Source: Kitagawia praeruptora
Taxonomy: Eukaryota; Streptophyta; Magnoliopsida; Apiales; Apiaceae
Assembly (NCBI GenBank): GCA_037693485.1
Contig: CM075349.1
Coordinates: forward strand, 75,371,001 to 75,435,000
Direction: 5' to 3'
DNA length: 64,000 nt
Part shown: positions 24,319 through 35,985 of the stretch, one piece after another
Layout of the letters: each line of letters opens with the position of its first letter
Position numbering within the stretch: position 1 is the stretch's first letter
Made by a program: the position numbers and the translations under genes
Notes under the pieces: model-generated
Told to the model about the DNA's origin: nothing
What the model saw: the letters and a program-made list of their open reading frames with translations, nothing else
Database searches by the model: none

Positions 24319-25595
24319 TGTTAGTCACAGAGGCATGCCTGTATACATCTAATAACAAGCCTAATTGGTTGTAATGCTTTGCATTACTTACATGACCTAT
24401 TAACTGAGGGAACCTCTAGTTGTAGAGTTTCTATTTGTTTTGTACTTGGAATAGGCATCAAATCCTAGTTGTGTAACTGTACTTATATAGTCAAGAATAA
24501 TGCTTGAAAGAAGTTCCAAGGTTCTTGCCTCAAGCAAGAAGATAAAGACTATCAAATAATCACAGTTGGGATTTGAAGAAATGAAGAATTTGCCTAAGTA
24601 CCAATTCGAGAAGTATATTTGTCTATTCGAGAAGTCTAGCGTTCGAGAAGTCAGAGATTCGATATTTGATAAGACACTGTTCGATATCTCTGAATGAACT
24701 ATTTGATATCTCATTTGATATCTCAGAGATTCGACACGTCTAAATGCTCTATTCGAGAACTCAAGAAGTCAACAAGTCAAAGTGGTATTCGAGTTCTCAA
24801 AGAGTCAACAAGTCAAAGTTCCATTCGATATCTCAAGGACTCTGAATGAACTATTCGATATCTCAGGGATTCGACAAGTCAAGTGTTCTATTCGACAACT
24901 CAAGGAACCCTGGAGAAAAGTACTATTCGAGAAGTGATTCGATATGTCAATCATACAGTATTCGAGAACTCAGAGTTATCTAATCCTAGTTCTCGAATCA
25001 ATCACTTAGCCACTTCTCGAATACATTCATGGAGACAAAATACTGAAGAAATTGTACAAGTCTAAAACCTGCAACAAGCCAATGCACTTTATGGACCACA
25101 ATCTGTAACGTGCTCTGGAAAGCCTACAAGGAAGCTTGGAGAGATATAGAAGAGACAAAGAGCTAAAGAAGTGGATCTGAACAGAACTTTGCAAAGTCAA
25201 ATCTGTAGCCGTTTGGATGCTTACTCAAAAAGGATAGACATACAAGAATGTAATTTATCATGTAACCTTATTTATAGTAACTGAGTTGTATTCATGTTCT
25301 ATAAGAATACAATCTCACTTCTTTAGTTGAACAAGTTTTACATACACATTGTAAGATATATCTCTCTGAGAAAAACGAAGCTGAGAATACTACCATTTGT
25401 ATTCACAGATTGTAGCAACCTTTATCTAATAATATATTAGATTAAAGTGATATTGTGTCTTGTGTTGTTCTTTATCCGCACCTACATATTTGCACACACA
25501 AACACTTATCTTGCTACACAGATTCAAGAACAAGAAAAGTTCAAGAATCCATTCACCCCCCCTCTGTATTCTTTTGCTGTATTCAATACTCAACA
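24319..25595 (+). mobile_element. 3' LTR (~1.28 kb) of the SIRE-type Copia element
   Basis: It starts TGTTAGTCAC after the polypurine tract and ends ATACTCAACA, preceded by a C-rich CACCCCCCCTCTG (about 25555-25566) that is typical just before Copia LTR ends. Between about 24603 and 25022 it carries about 17 copies of an ATTCGA-cored motif, mostly ATTCGAGAAGTC, ATTCGATATCTC or ATTCGACAAGTC. No partner LTR is in the window, so age cannot be estimated. Confidence 0.8.
24603..25022 (+). repeat. ATTCGA motif array in the Copia 3' LTR
   Basis: About 17 short 10-12-bp motifs share a TTCGA core followed by palindrome-like variants (GAAGTC, TATCTC, CAAGTC, GAACTC). Spacing is irregular, about 15-40 bp. 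It is not a simple tandem repeat. Confidence 0.75.
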
Positions 25596-26943
25596 ATTCC
25601 AAGTAAAGATAATTGACTATGGAAGCAATTGCAAAAAGAATGGAAGAAAGTGGCTCAGAAACGAAGAAAATGAGAAAAAATCAGCAACTGCCAGCAGCTC
25701 AAGTGCAGGTAGCGCCCATAGAGCGCTGGCAGCGCTCTAACAGTGCAGGAACAGGGACTCAGGCGCTGGCATCGCGCCACAGAGCGCAGGCAGCGCGTGG
25801 TTCGGCAGATTTTGCTGAAAACTTACAATTTTGCCCCTATTCGAATTCTAGTGGTATTTTTGGTATTTTCTTGTACCAAAATCAATTTCCAATTGTATTG
25901 TAGTGTTATTTTCTTGCTTGGCAAGATATCTAGGGCTATAAAAACACATCTTAGCTTTGTAATTCGTATCGTTTTATTATTGTAACATAGATTTGCAAGG
26001 GAGAAAAGCGGAGAAATATTCAACGCTCGTGACAAGCACGGATCTAGATCTACTTCATCTTTTGTATACGTTGGATTATAGATTTGTTTTCTCAACTCTT
26101 TGTTTTAATAATATTATTACTTTCTTTCATATCTTGTTAATATCATGTTTTCATTAAATCCCATGGTGACGAACGGTTCAATTATGAACTAATCGTTGTC
26201 ATGGGATTCTAACGGATTTATCTATGTAGTTTAGTAGTTTATTTGCTTTAAATATTTATGTGTGGTGAATTCTTGATATCCTTGTATGGTTGTGTTTCAT
26301 GTGTTTAGATGCGTCGCGAACATCTAATTTGTTAATCTCTTGCGAAACGAGAGTGGATCTTGAGATTTAGAACTTGCCATGCTAGCATAGGATAGGTTGA
26401 TGTTTTAACATCATGATTTGTAGCGTAAATAGAGATATTATGCTGCCCTATGTGATCTTAATAGACAACTTGTTCTTCAAACGTTATGTTTTTAAATCTT
26501 ATAGAGATATAGGGTCTAAGCATAATTGGTGTCTAATCATCTTCTATCTCTTTTGTGGATGTATGTTTAGTTTGGTATTCGTATACTGAGAAGTAGCGTA
26601 TACTTGTTTCGTGTTGTCTGATCAGATATCAAAACCATCACGTGTATTGATTAAAGGCATCAACTCTAATTGAAGTATTTAACGAAGTTAGGATCCCATG
26701 TTTATTCTCATATAAGTAATTCGATTTCCAATCTCATTAGTTAATTAATTCTTAGTTTAATAATTTGCATCTTAGTTTAATTTAGATAATCAAAACCCCA
26801 AATTGTTACTTGTCTTAGCAGTGAATTAAAACCATACATTGTTGCATAGGTACATCTACTGAATTGAAACCTAAACCAGATCTCTGCGGAACGAACTTGA
26901 TTTATATTTGTATTACTTGTGACCACGTGCACTTGCGTTATTG
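25596..26943 (+). mobile_element. Athila/Tat-type LTR remnant, the outer target of the Copia element
   Basis: The sequence carries features of Athila/Tat-type LTRs: a GC-rich block with repeated AGCGCTGGCAGCGC-like words (25715-25800), and near the right end CTCTGCGGAACGAACTTGA followed by CCACGTGCACTTGCG (26922-26936), the usual sequence just before the primer-binding site in such LTRs. No primer-binding site follows, so this is a solo or truncated LTR. Its 5' part should lie left of the window beyond the nested elements. There is no coding sequence. Confidence 0.55.
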
Positions 26944-27024
26944 AACTATTCTTAAAATCCACCTTAAAATGCGTTTCAAACACCCTATTTTGAAATGTTA
27001 ACAAACGAGTGAGACGGAGGGAGT
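26944..27024 (+). mobile_element. Truncated Stowaway-like MITE end
   Basis: GAGACGGAGGGAGTA (27010-27024) is a right Stowaway terminus. No matching left terminus precedes it, so only about 80 bp remain next to the LTR remnant. Confidence 0.4.
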
Positions 27025-27589
27025 AACTATTATTGAGTGTAACTTGATTTGAGTTTAGTCTTGACTGAAACGTAGAATCTAGATCTAATAGAGAAACATG
27101 TTACATTAAGTTTAATTGATTTAAATTTATAGATTTTGATTGATTTTAAAATAATTCACAATCTTGTGATTGGTTAACCAATACTTGTTAGATTCGGGTA
27201 TCCTTTATTATAATAAAAGATGTTAAAAAACAATTCATAACTAAAAGATATATAACCATATGTAATATACTGTTATGTGGATTTATAGAAAATAATATTC
27301 ACCGTTAGTAGAAATTTTTTAAAATTAAAACCATGTGATATGCGAAGTTATTAAATCAAGAAATTTTATATTTAAATTGAATTTAACCGCGATTAGTAAA
27401 TTAGAATAAGTATGGTAAATAATAAAAAATTTGTATAGGATTGCTTGATTTAAATTTTAGAAGTAAATTCTGATTGTCTCTAAAATAATTTTAATTTTTG
27501 ATTGGTAATTTATTCACCAACCAATAATAATACTCTTATAGCGTATATTTAATAATTAAAGGAATTAAAATATATGTAGTATTCATTTT

Positions 27590-28705
27590 AAATGAATTTA
27601 TTAATTATTTTATTAACAAATTGTGAATAAATATATTTTTGAATCTTTCAAAAAATCGAGTTTTTGGAGATGTGAATTTTATTCAAGCTATTTAAAATTT
27701 ATTCAAATCCGATTTTGTAATGTTGGATTATAGGTATTTATTAATTAATTTTATTAACAAATTATGTATAAATATATATTTGAACTAATAAAAAAATCAA
27801 TATTTTGAATGTATGAATTTTATCCAAGTTATTTAAAATTTGATTTTAAATACGATTTTTTCAGATTTTTAGTGAAGTAAGATTAAAATTATTTAATATC
27901 GATTATAAATGTACAATATATATTATAAAAATCAATTTATAATGTATGATAATATGATTGTGATTGACTTTATATTAAAAGAGTGGTTGATTAATACATG
28001 ATTAATTATGAAATTCAATTTAAAATATATAATAGTACATCGTGATTGATTTCAAATTAAAATTGTGATTTTCTAGTAAGTATTTTTTTATTTAAAAAAT
28101 ATGTATTTATGGATATATTTAATAAAGTCATTATTGTATTTAAATTCGTTTATATGAATTTATTAATTATTTTATTAACAAATTATGAATAAATATATTT
28201 TTGAACCTTTCAAAAAATCGAGTTTTTGAAGATATGGATTTTATCCCAGCTATTTAAAATTTGTTCAAATCTGATTTTGTAATGTTGGCTTATATGCATT
28301 TATTAATTAATTTTATTAACAAATTATGAATAAATATATTTTTGAACTTATAAAAAAAATCAAATTTTTGATGGTATGGATTTTATCCAAGTTATTTAAA
28401 ATCTGATTTCAAATCCGATTTTTTCAGATTTTTAGTTAAGTTAGATTATAATTATTTAATATCCATTATAATTGTACCATATACATTATAAAAATCAATT
28501 TATAAATGTATGATAATATGATTGTGATTGACTTTATATTAAAAGAGTGTCTGATTAATTATGAAATTTAATTTAAAATACATAATTGTATATCGTGATT
28601 GATTTCAAATTAAAATTGTAATTTTCTAATAAATACTTTTTTGATTTAAAAAATATGTATTTATGGATATGTTTAATAAAACCATTATTGTATTTAAATT
28701 AGAAG
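27590..28705 (+). repeat. Tandem duplication of a ~560-bp AT-rich unit
   Basis: 27590-28145 and 28152-28705 align at an offset of about 562 bp with scattered substitutions; both contain ACAAATT(G/A)TGAATAAATA and end ATTGTATTTAAATT. Each unit has an internal near-repeat of about 140 bp beginning ATTAATTATTTTATTAACAA. No ORF or TE domain is visible. 27025-27590 before it is also AT-rich and featureless. Confidence 0.8.
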
Positions 28706-29289
28706 TGTTAACTAACCATGGTTAAAAAGTTAAGGTGAAATTGTAAATAAGGAAAATTTTTAATATAACATGATTGGTCTGGTAATTGAATAAAACAATT
28801 CTGATCATCATTAAGTTTTGAAACAGAAATTAATCTGCAAGTTAATTTGGGAACATACAGAACACGATTGAGACAAATTTTGTCCAAAAGTTACACTATT
28901 CCCTCTTTAGTTGCTTCAACTTTCTCACCATTAGGCAAACCAAGTGGAAAAGTAGTCACGTCTTTAGGATTCTTTAAACAAGATAAATTACCCGTAACAT
29001 GATTTGAAGTGTCGGTGTCAATTATTTATCCTTTATCATCAATATCACTAATTGATGTTCTATAGTTTTGGGGTTACCAAAGGCTGTAACCAATGATTGC
29101 AATTGTTTCTTCGAAAATTCGGGTGACACATATTTTGTATATTGATTTATATATGTGAAAGCAAGGGTTACATGACCTGGCTCTGATGCCATGACAAAAT
29201 TGATTTAAGTATTTTTAGTTATTGAATCATTCATTCTCCCCAATAATACATGTTTGAGGTTGTATATACAATATTACAATATTATAAAT

Positions 29290-29672
29290 TGTTAAGATAA
29301 TATATAATCCTGGTAAGCTCAACTCCTATCACCTTGAGATTTCAGGAGAATTGATAACTTAACATGGTATCAGAGCTCTGGATGTGGGAGGTCTTAGGTT
29401 CGAGTCCCTCCTACCCCCCAATATTTTCATTTATTGAAATATTGAAATTGTGCGCTATGGTGGACCCAAAAAAGGATGTGATCCCCCACCTAGTATTGAA
29501 AATTGGACCGGATCAAACGCTAGGGCCAAAAAGGCACGAACAGCCTTGTGATCTACTCTTTGATCCAAAAAATAATAGGTTTTCGAGTGAGGGAGAATGT
29601 TAAAATAATATATGATCGTGATAAACCCAACTCCCAACATCTTGAGCTTTTTGGAGAACCGGTAACTTAACA
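29290..29672 (+). mobile_element. TRIM: 383-bp miniature LTR retrotransposon
   Basis: Two direct terminal repeats of exactly 75 bp (29290-29364 and 29598-29672) begin TGTTAA and end CTTAACA. A perfect primer-binding site TGGTATCAGAGC (29365-29376) follows the left one, and a purine tract GAGTGAGGGAGAA (29585-29597) precedes the right one. The 220-bp interior has no credible coding sequence. This is the full layout of a terminal-repeat retrotransposon in miniature, mobilised by an autonomous partner. The terminal repeats differ at roughly 15-20 positions, so it is not recent. GGTTCGAGTCCC just after the primer-binding site resembles a Pol III B box. Confidence 0.88.
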
Positions 29673-29697
29673 ACTTAAGATAAATTTATATTAAATA

Positions 29698-31101
29698 GAG
29701 TAAAGTGCACTTTGTGTACCTGAACTTTGGCGATGACACCACTTCGCATACCATAGTATCAAAACTACCACGAGCAATACTGAATAAACGATTTACTTAC
29801 AGTTAGTGTACTACCGTCAACTTCTTCTAACTCCGTCTATTTTTTACAGGGGTATTCTTGGTATTCTTAATATTGTAGTCAACATGTTCTCTCTCAATCA
29901 TCCCCATCGTCAAAGCTCTGTTCTTCCCTAAATTCCCTAAATTAGTAGTGTTCTTCCCTAATTTGATTAGTTCAGTTCGGTTTCTCCCAGAGTTCTCTTG
30001 AATTCTTTTTCGATTTCACACACAAAATCTCTTTTGTCTCCCCTCTATCTCCCTCCCATCTCTCATCAATATCTCTCTCACTCTCTTTCCCTCGCGAGAC
30101 CTCTCTCCTCCCTGTGTTTACTCGATTGCGTCATAGTGTGTACTGCGGGTTTTGTTACGGCGTAGGTCAAGTTGTACTGCGTGTATGGGTGTTGATATCG
30201 TGTGTGGGTTACTGTGTATTCAAGCCGTGTGTGTGTGTCTCTGGTTGTGTGTGTACTGCGTGTGTTCTGTGGTGTCCAGTTGAGGGACGAACTGTGTGTG
30301 TGTGTGGTTTAATTAGTGTGTCTATTGTGATGTGTGTGTATGTCTGAGACGTGTAGAGGTTGCTGCTGCTGGGTTATGCATTGACAGCCTCCCATACCAC
30401 CGATGTTCTTCCCATCTCCACCACCCAGCAACACCGCGCTGTTCATCTTCACTAGCACCTCACCACCACTCTCCTCTCCGTTCACACCCACCCACATCAC
30501 ACACTCCACATCAACCTCGACTCCACAACCCCCTTTAATTCCCAGCCGTTTTAAACCAACAAAGCCCCACCCATTTCAGTCTTCCTCTCCCAACCCATCT
30601 CTTTCTCCTTCTCCCACCACCAAAACCTCCGCTGCTCCCCTGTTTATTTTCCCCTGTATAACTCTTCCCCTGCTTTCTTCTCTTTAATTCACCCAAACAA
30701 ACACAATAGTCCCCAGCCCCTTCTCATCGTTTTCTGTCAAACAACCCAATGAGTTTTGTTTCTCTCTAAGTCTCTCACCTCCCTCCCTCTCTTTAAAGTT
30801 TAAAGTCATCAATGTGTATGTATGTATTGCGTGGCTACGAGTTATGTGTGCAGAATGGGTAGATTAATTGAAACTGTGAGTGTATTTGTGCTTCTAATAT
30901 ATACTCTGTGTATATATATATAACCAAGCTGGAACTGACAATAATACCCCTGGGGTATTTAACGCCGTTTGAGCAAAATAGACGGCAGTACACAAACTTT
31001 AAGTAGTTAGCTTCTTTGGTATTACTCGTGGTAGTTTTGATACTATGGTATGCGAAGTGGTGTCATCGCCAAAGTTCAGGTACACAAAATGCACTTTACT
31101 C
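29698..31101. mobile_element. Mutator-like element (1.4 kb) with ~120-bp TIRs and gene-like cargo
   Basis: The inverted ends start GAGTAAAGTGCA and match for about 120 bp (29698-29820 against 31101-30980). The 9-bp direct repeat TATTAAATA flanks both sides exactly (29689-29697, 31102-31110), the size made by Mutator transposases. There is no transposase ORF. The interior (about 29880-30800) differs from its surroundings: C/T-rich leader-like sequence, a GT-rich stretch (30120-30345), then proline/serine-codon-rich DNA (30400-30660). This fits a captured host 5' region, as in Pack-MULEs, but I recognise no donor gene. Confidence 0.85.
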
Positions 31102-31388
31102 TATTAAATATCCATAATGTAGTAGTATAATATATGTTTAATATATTTCCTAACAATTTGGGCTCTCCCCAAACTATTGACATCCCGCTCCTTCAAGATT
31201 AGTGTCACTTTCCAAAAAAAAAAAGATCAACGTCGACAAGAAATGACCGGTGGCGGAACCAGAGGGGGGTAGGGGGTGCGTGAGCCCCCAACCTCCGAAA
31301 AATAATGTATTTTTTAAAAAATATTTAGTAAATTATAGATTGTATTGAAAATAAATTAGAAATATATTGAATTAATTAAAAAAAATTT

Positions 31389-32238
31389 GAGTAAATTGAA
31401 CTTTGGTGGCTTGTACTTTAAATTTTTTGCACTTAGATGACCAACTTTTAAAAGTGAACACTTTGATGGCTGTAGTTTAATTTTTTTGCACTTAGATAAC
31501 GAACTTTACAAAGTGAACACTTTTGTTGTGGAATAAAAACTAGGTTATTAGATTGCGGCTAGGGTTTGCTGTATTTAATGCTTGGGTGCGTGAACTTCGT
31601 GCTTTAATGGCTGCTCTCGTGCTCGTGGCTGAATCTGCCTTCACAAGTAGCCTACGTATCTCTTGCGTAAAGAGAATCAAGCCAAACAACGTAGTTCTGA
31701 GATTGAGGGGTCAGACCCTTTATATAGGCTGAGGAGCCTTAGAATCGTAATAGGGTTAGGTGACTTGGTGGGCAAGTCACCGCCTAGAAGAAGGTTCCGG
31801 ATCCTAGTATGTAGGAACCAATTTCCGTGTTGAAATATGTATCTTGGAGGCTAAGTCAGGCAAGAGTAATATCCTTGTTTGACTCTTATTTGCTGAGCTG
31901 TTTATTACCCATAATATTAATTACGAAATTAATATTATAAATAGGGTTTGGGCCCATCTGGTGGGCCCCACGTTTGGACCATTTTAGGTCTAATTAATGC
32001 CACATTAAATGTGTCTTTAGGGCTTACTTTTAGCCCATATCAACTTTGATGACTAAGTGCAAAAAAATTAAACTAAGTGCAAAAAAAGTTGGTCATCAAA
32101 GTGTTCACTTTTAAAAGTTGGTCATCTGAGTGCAAAAAAATTAAACTACAGCTATCAAAGTGTTCACCTTTAAAATTTGGTTATCTAAGTGCAAAAAAAT
32201 TAAAGTACGAGCCATCAAAGTGCAATTTACTCAAATTT
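31389..32238. mobile_element. Long-TIR MITE split by a solo LTR
   Basis: The arms 31389-31523 and 32043-32238 are inverted copies built from repeated TTTTTTGCACTTAG units separated by AAGTTGGTCATC and AGTGTTCACTTT words. Without the solo LTR the element would be about 330 bp and could form a long hairpin. 31161-31388 before it holds only AT-rich DNA plus a G-rich stretch (31254-31295) of a kind common near plant transposon ends. Confidence 0.75.
31524..32042 (-). mobile_element. Solo LTR of the Tat Gypsy family
   Basis: 519 bp share start (TGTTGTGGAATAAAAACTAG), end (TTTTAGCCCATATCA) and most of the interior with the LTRs at 35492 and 45930, but carry many substitutions. ACTTT flanks both sides (31519-31523, 32043-32047). 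It is an older insertion reduced by LTR-LTR recombination. Orientation follows the full-length element. Confidence 0.92.
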
Positions 32239-32628
32239 ATTAATGATTTGAGAAATGATAAATGTATATCTAATTTCGAAGTATTTTATACCTTGTTATC
32301 ACGAGAGTTCAAAAAATTTAAAATATTTTTACTAATGAGCGGTATTTTCTGAAATAAATACATTAAATAATTAATAATGACGGGGACGAGGAATTGAATA
32401 ATAGCAAGATAGTGTATGTTAATATATATTTATTTATAATCGGTATCTTTTTTAAATAAAAGGGATATTCTCTTTCGTACACTCGTGCAATTGGCTTTTG
32501 CCAATGATACCATAACATTTTTGCCTTCTATACGTGATACACCTGAAATATTGTTTCTGTTTTAGTCATATCCCTATTTAAGTAAAATGTTAAAAAACGT
32601 TAAACACCATCTAATCACTGTTAGAGTA

Positions 32629-32809
32629 ATGCTACAGCCACCAAATTGGGTACCAAATTTTGACACCAAATGATGTGACACTAATTAGTTGGCATTTTGT
32701 GATATTTTAATTGGATGGCCCTGGCGGGCCCATTATTGTTATAACCAATCAAATTAATGCCATGTCATTTGGTGTCAAAATTTGGGAACTAATTTGGTGG
32801 CTGTAGCAT
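32629..32809. mobile_element. MITE, GCTACAGCCACCAAATT family
   Basis: Inverted ends ATGCTACAGCCACCAAATT and its complement enclose about 180 bp. The interior word GGCCCTGGCGGGCCC recurs in inverted orientation in the MITE at 58100-58289, so the two are one family. No clear target duplication remains. Confidence 0.75.
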
Positions 32810-32967
32810 TTTTCTATTAAAAAACTCTTGATAATTAAATAAGCGAAATTTTTGGCAGACCGTCCCCGAATAAAATTTAAATAGTGCGTCGAATCAAGTA
32901 CGATACAAAACCTGAAGATTAACTGGATATAGAAAAATGAAATGTAAAATGAAGGGCCACTATTTTA

Positions 32968-33186
32968 GTATGGGTGTTTGCGGAAACTTTTTTCCAGAAT
33001 AAATCAACTTATTTTAAGATAAAGTTAGAGATTCCGAACATTTCAACTTATTTTCCGACTTATTTTTGCAACTTATTGAATCTCAAACATACATTAAATA
33101 TTTGTATAAATTTTTTTTATCAAAATATAAAATTTTTACCCGAAAATAAGTATATAAGTCCATAAAAAAAGTTTTGGCAAACGGGC
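32968..33186. mobile_element. hAT-like MITE, copy 1
   Basis: Ends GGGTGTTTGCGG and GGCAAACGGGCAC enclose sequence highly similar to 49635-49850, sharing AAGTTAGAGATTCC, TTTTTGCAACTTATTGAATC and ATTTTTACCCGAAAATAAGT. The termini resemble hAT MITE ends. The 63-codon ORF here is incidental. Confidence 0.65.
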
Positions 33187-33251
33187 ACTTGTTACTATTA
33201 CTACTAGCTTATAATCGTGCACGGTTCCTTTTTTAATATCAATAATTATAC

Positions 33252-33504
33252 TAATCCCTCTGTTTTATTCAATAGTTTATATTTGCGGACCAATTTCCGG
33301 CACGGATTTTAATGTAAATTTTAAGGATAGTTCTATACTGTAACTTATTTTTGATATTTTATTTTTTTGTATAAAAATAGGATTGTTCTATTTTTATACA
33401 AAAAAAGAAAATATCAAAAATAAGTTATTTAAATATCCTTAAAATACACTGCGTGTCAGATACGCAGTTTTTTATGTAAAGAAATGGATGAGACGGAGGG
33501 AGTA
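33252..33504. mobile_element. Stowaway MITE with internal hairpin
   Basis: Ends TAATCCCTCTGT and AGACGGAGGGAGTA with flanking TA match Stowaway (Tc1/mariner) MITEs. The centre holds a long inverted repeat with TTTTTGTATAAAAATAG and its complement, so it could form a stable hairpin. Confidence 0.8.
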
Positions 33505-35491
33505 ATTTTTTTTAATATTTATATGTTATTAATTTACATATTAAATTGATTTTAAAAAAATTATATATATATATATATATAAGATTTTACATGTTTAATT
33601 TAATATTTGTGTTATATCTTGAATTCTTAAAATTTGATTTGGAAGATTTTACAGCCCTTAGTGATGGTTTAATATTAATTTCCAATTAAAACTACGCATA
33701 AACAAAATAGAGAAGAAATTGATGATTTTTTACGTTAATTATTTTGTTCGATTTATGAAATCTACTTATATTTCGTTTTAATTATCAAATTACCTTTCTT
33801 ATTATTTGAAGATAGTTCTACTAACAACCAAATATAATTTTTAATAATAAGTGTAAAAGTGATTTTGTCCAAAACTTTGGTAGTTGGTAGTCTGGTCTTA
33901 ATACGACAAAATATATAAAAACAGTTAGATCATAAAAAAATAGATGAAAAATGATGGATCTAACATAAAAAAATATTTTATTTTTTAACATGTAAACAAA
34001 TAAATATTTTTATATTGAAATACGAAAAAGTGTATGTCAATGATTTAAATCATATAAATCTGGTTTTCTACATTGAATATGATTATCAATGTAGGCCTTC
34101 TACACTCAATGAGATTAATGTAAAAATTCATAATTATATTTTCTCTTGATATTATGAGTGTTTCCATTTCGATAATAATTGTTAAATCATCACTAAATTA
34201 AAGATAATTTTGTGAGTTTCGCGTGGGCTGTAAAATCATTCAATCTGATTTCTAGATCTTAAGATATAACTCAAATATTACACATGAACTTTTTTTCAAT
34301 ATTAATAAACAAATAAATAAAATTCAATGCTATAATTTTTTAATTATATTCTTTTCATATTATATTTTTTTTTTCAAAATTCAATACGAAATACAATTTT
34401 TTTTAATTATTTTCTTTTTAAAATTATACACTTTTTAGATTATAATTTCGTTAATATGATATAATCTTGATCGTCTATTTTTAAAAATATTAGATTCGAC
34501 AATTGAGATTATTTTGGTAGTACAATGACCAAATCAAAAAACCAAACAAAAATTATGGATAAAATATCTTTTACATTATATCATTTATATGTAATAAGCA
34601 TAAGATTGATCTTATCCATAATTTTGGTCACTGTATTACCAAAATAATCTTAACCATCGAATCTAATATTTTTAAAAATAAAAGATCAAGATTAGTTCAC
34701 AATAAAAGAGAAAATTATAATACAAAAAGGATATAATTAGAAAAAGCTGCATTAGAAGTTAATTTTAAAAAGAAAATTATAATCCAAAAAGGATATAATT
34801 AAAAAAGGTTGTATTGGAATTGAATTTTAAAACAAAAATTTTAATCTGAAAAGGAAATAATTGAAAAATGTTGTATTAGAATTGAATTTTTTTTTATCAA
34901 TATTCAATAAAATCCATATTTACTATTTGGCCTTTATCTTGAGATTTAGAAATCAGATTTGGATGATTTTACGATCCACCCGAAACTCATAAAATTATCT
35001 TTAATTTAGTGATGATTTAATGATTACTATTCAAATGGAAACACTCAAAACCTCAAGAGAAAATATAAATTTTTGCATTAATCATGTTCGATGTAGAAGA
35101 CCTACATTGATAATGTTATTCATGTAGAAACCTTATTATATACGATTTAAATAATCGACATACACCTTTTCGTATTTAAATATAAATAAATTTTTTAGTT
35201 TTTAACATATTAAAATATAAAATATTTGTTTTATACTAGATCCAACGGTTTTTTTCTATTTATTTTAAGATCTAACAATTTTTATTTATTTTGTCGTGCG
35301 GAGGACCAGACTACCGATTATCAAAGTTTTGGACAAAATTTTGCCGACACTTATTATTAAAATTATATTTAATTGTTAGTAAAACTACGGTAATTTGATA
35401 ATCAAAACGAATCATAAGTAGAATTCATATATCGAATAGATATTCAACATAAAAAATCGTCAATTTCTTCTCTCTTTTGTTTTTGCGTAGG

Positions 35492-35985
35492 TGTTGTGGA
35501 ATAAAAACTAGGTTATGATTATGACGGCTAGGGTTCGGGAGCTTCGTGCTCTAATGGCTGCTTCTGCGTTCAAGACTAAACGGTCCTCACAGAATGCCTA
35601 CGTATCTCTGTATTAGAGAATCAAGCCAATAAAACGTAGTTCTGAAGTGAGGGGTCAGACCCTTTATATAGGCTGAGAAACCCTAAAATCGTAGTAGGGT
35701 TAGGTGACTTGGTGGGCAAGTCACCGCCTCAAGGAAGGTTCTAGACTCCTTCCTTGTAGGAGTCAGTTTCCATGTTGGAATATGTATCTTGGAGACTAAG
35801 TCAGGCAAGAATAATATCCTTATTTGACTCTTACTTGCTGGGTGTTTATTACCCCTAATATTAATTACGAAATTAATATTATAGTTAGGGTTTGGGCCCA
35901 TCTGGTGGGCCCCACGTTTGGACCATTCTAGGTCTAATTAATGCCACATTAAATGTGTCTTAGGGCTTACTTTTAGCCCATATCA
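35492..35985 (-). mobile_element. 3' LTR of the Tat Gypsy element
   Basis: It runs TGTTGTGG to CCATATCA on the plus strand, bounded inside by the polypurine tract at 35986-35999. It has one base fewer than the 5' LTR, in GCTGGG(C)TGTTT near 35842. Confidence 0.95.

Larger units (their letters stand above)
14797..25595 (+). mobile_element. SIRE-type Copia element, 5' part missing
   Basis: From left to right: protease, GAG-pre-integrase, integrase, RT and RNase H remnants (14799-17960), a spacer with repeated TTCTCGAAT motifs, a giant additional ORF (18873-24168), a polypurine tract (24307-24317) and a 3' LTR (24319-25595). An extra ORF between pol and the 3' LTR is characteristic of the SIRE/Maximus lineage. 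The gag and 5' LTR lie left of the nested insertions. ATTCC (25596-25600) is the predicted target duplication. Many stops and frameshifts make it defective. Confidence 0.85.
28790..31155 (-). mobile_element. Decayed minus-strand Copia element with a doubly interrupted LTR
   Basis: On the minus strand the LTR starts TGTTAGGAAATATATTAA (31155 downwards) and ends TTTTGTCA at 29192. A primer-binding site TGGCATCAGAGCC (29191-29179) follows, then a protease-like remnant (about 29045-28890) reading DTSNHVTGNLSCLKNPKDV, the Copia Asp-T/S-SNHVTG region. Most of gag and everything after the protease is gone. Two later insertions, a TRIM (29290-29672) and a Mutator-like element (29698-31101), split the original ~170-bp LTR. 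Confidence 0.75.

Noticed and set aside
29365..29412. Possible tRNA gene (B-box-like GGTTCGAGTCCC)
   Set aside because: No cloverleaf can be drawn; the words are the primer-binding site and leader of the TRIM.
30114..30687. Several short plus-strand ORFs in the Mutator-like cargo
   Set aside because: They follow from GT-rich and Pro/Ser-rich low-complexity DNA, overlap in different frames and share no conserved motif.
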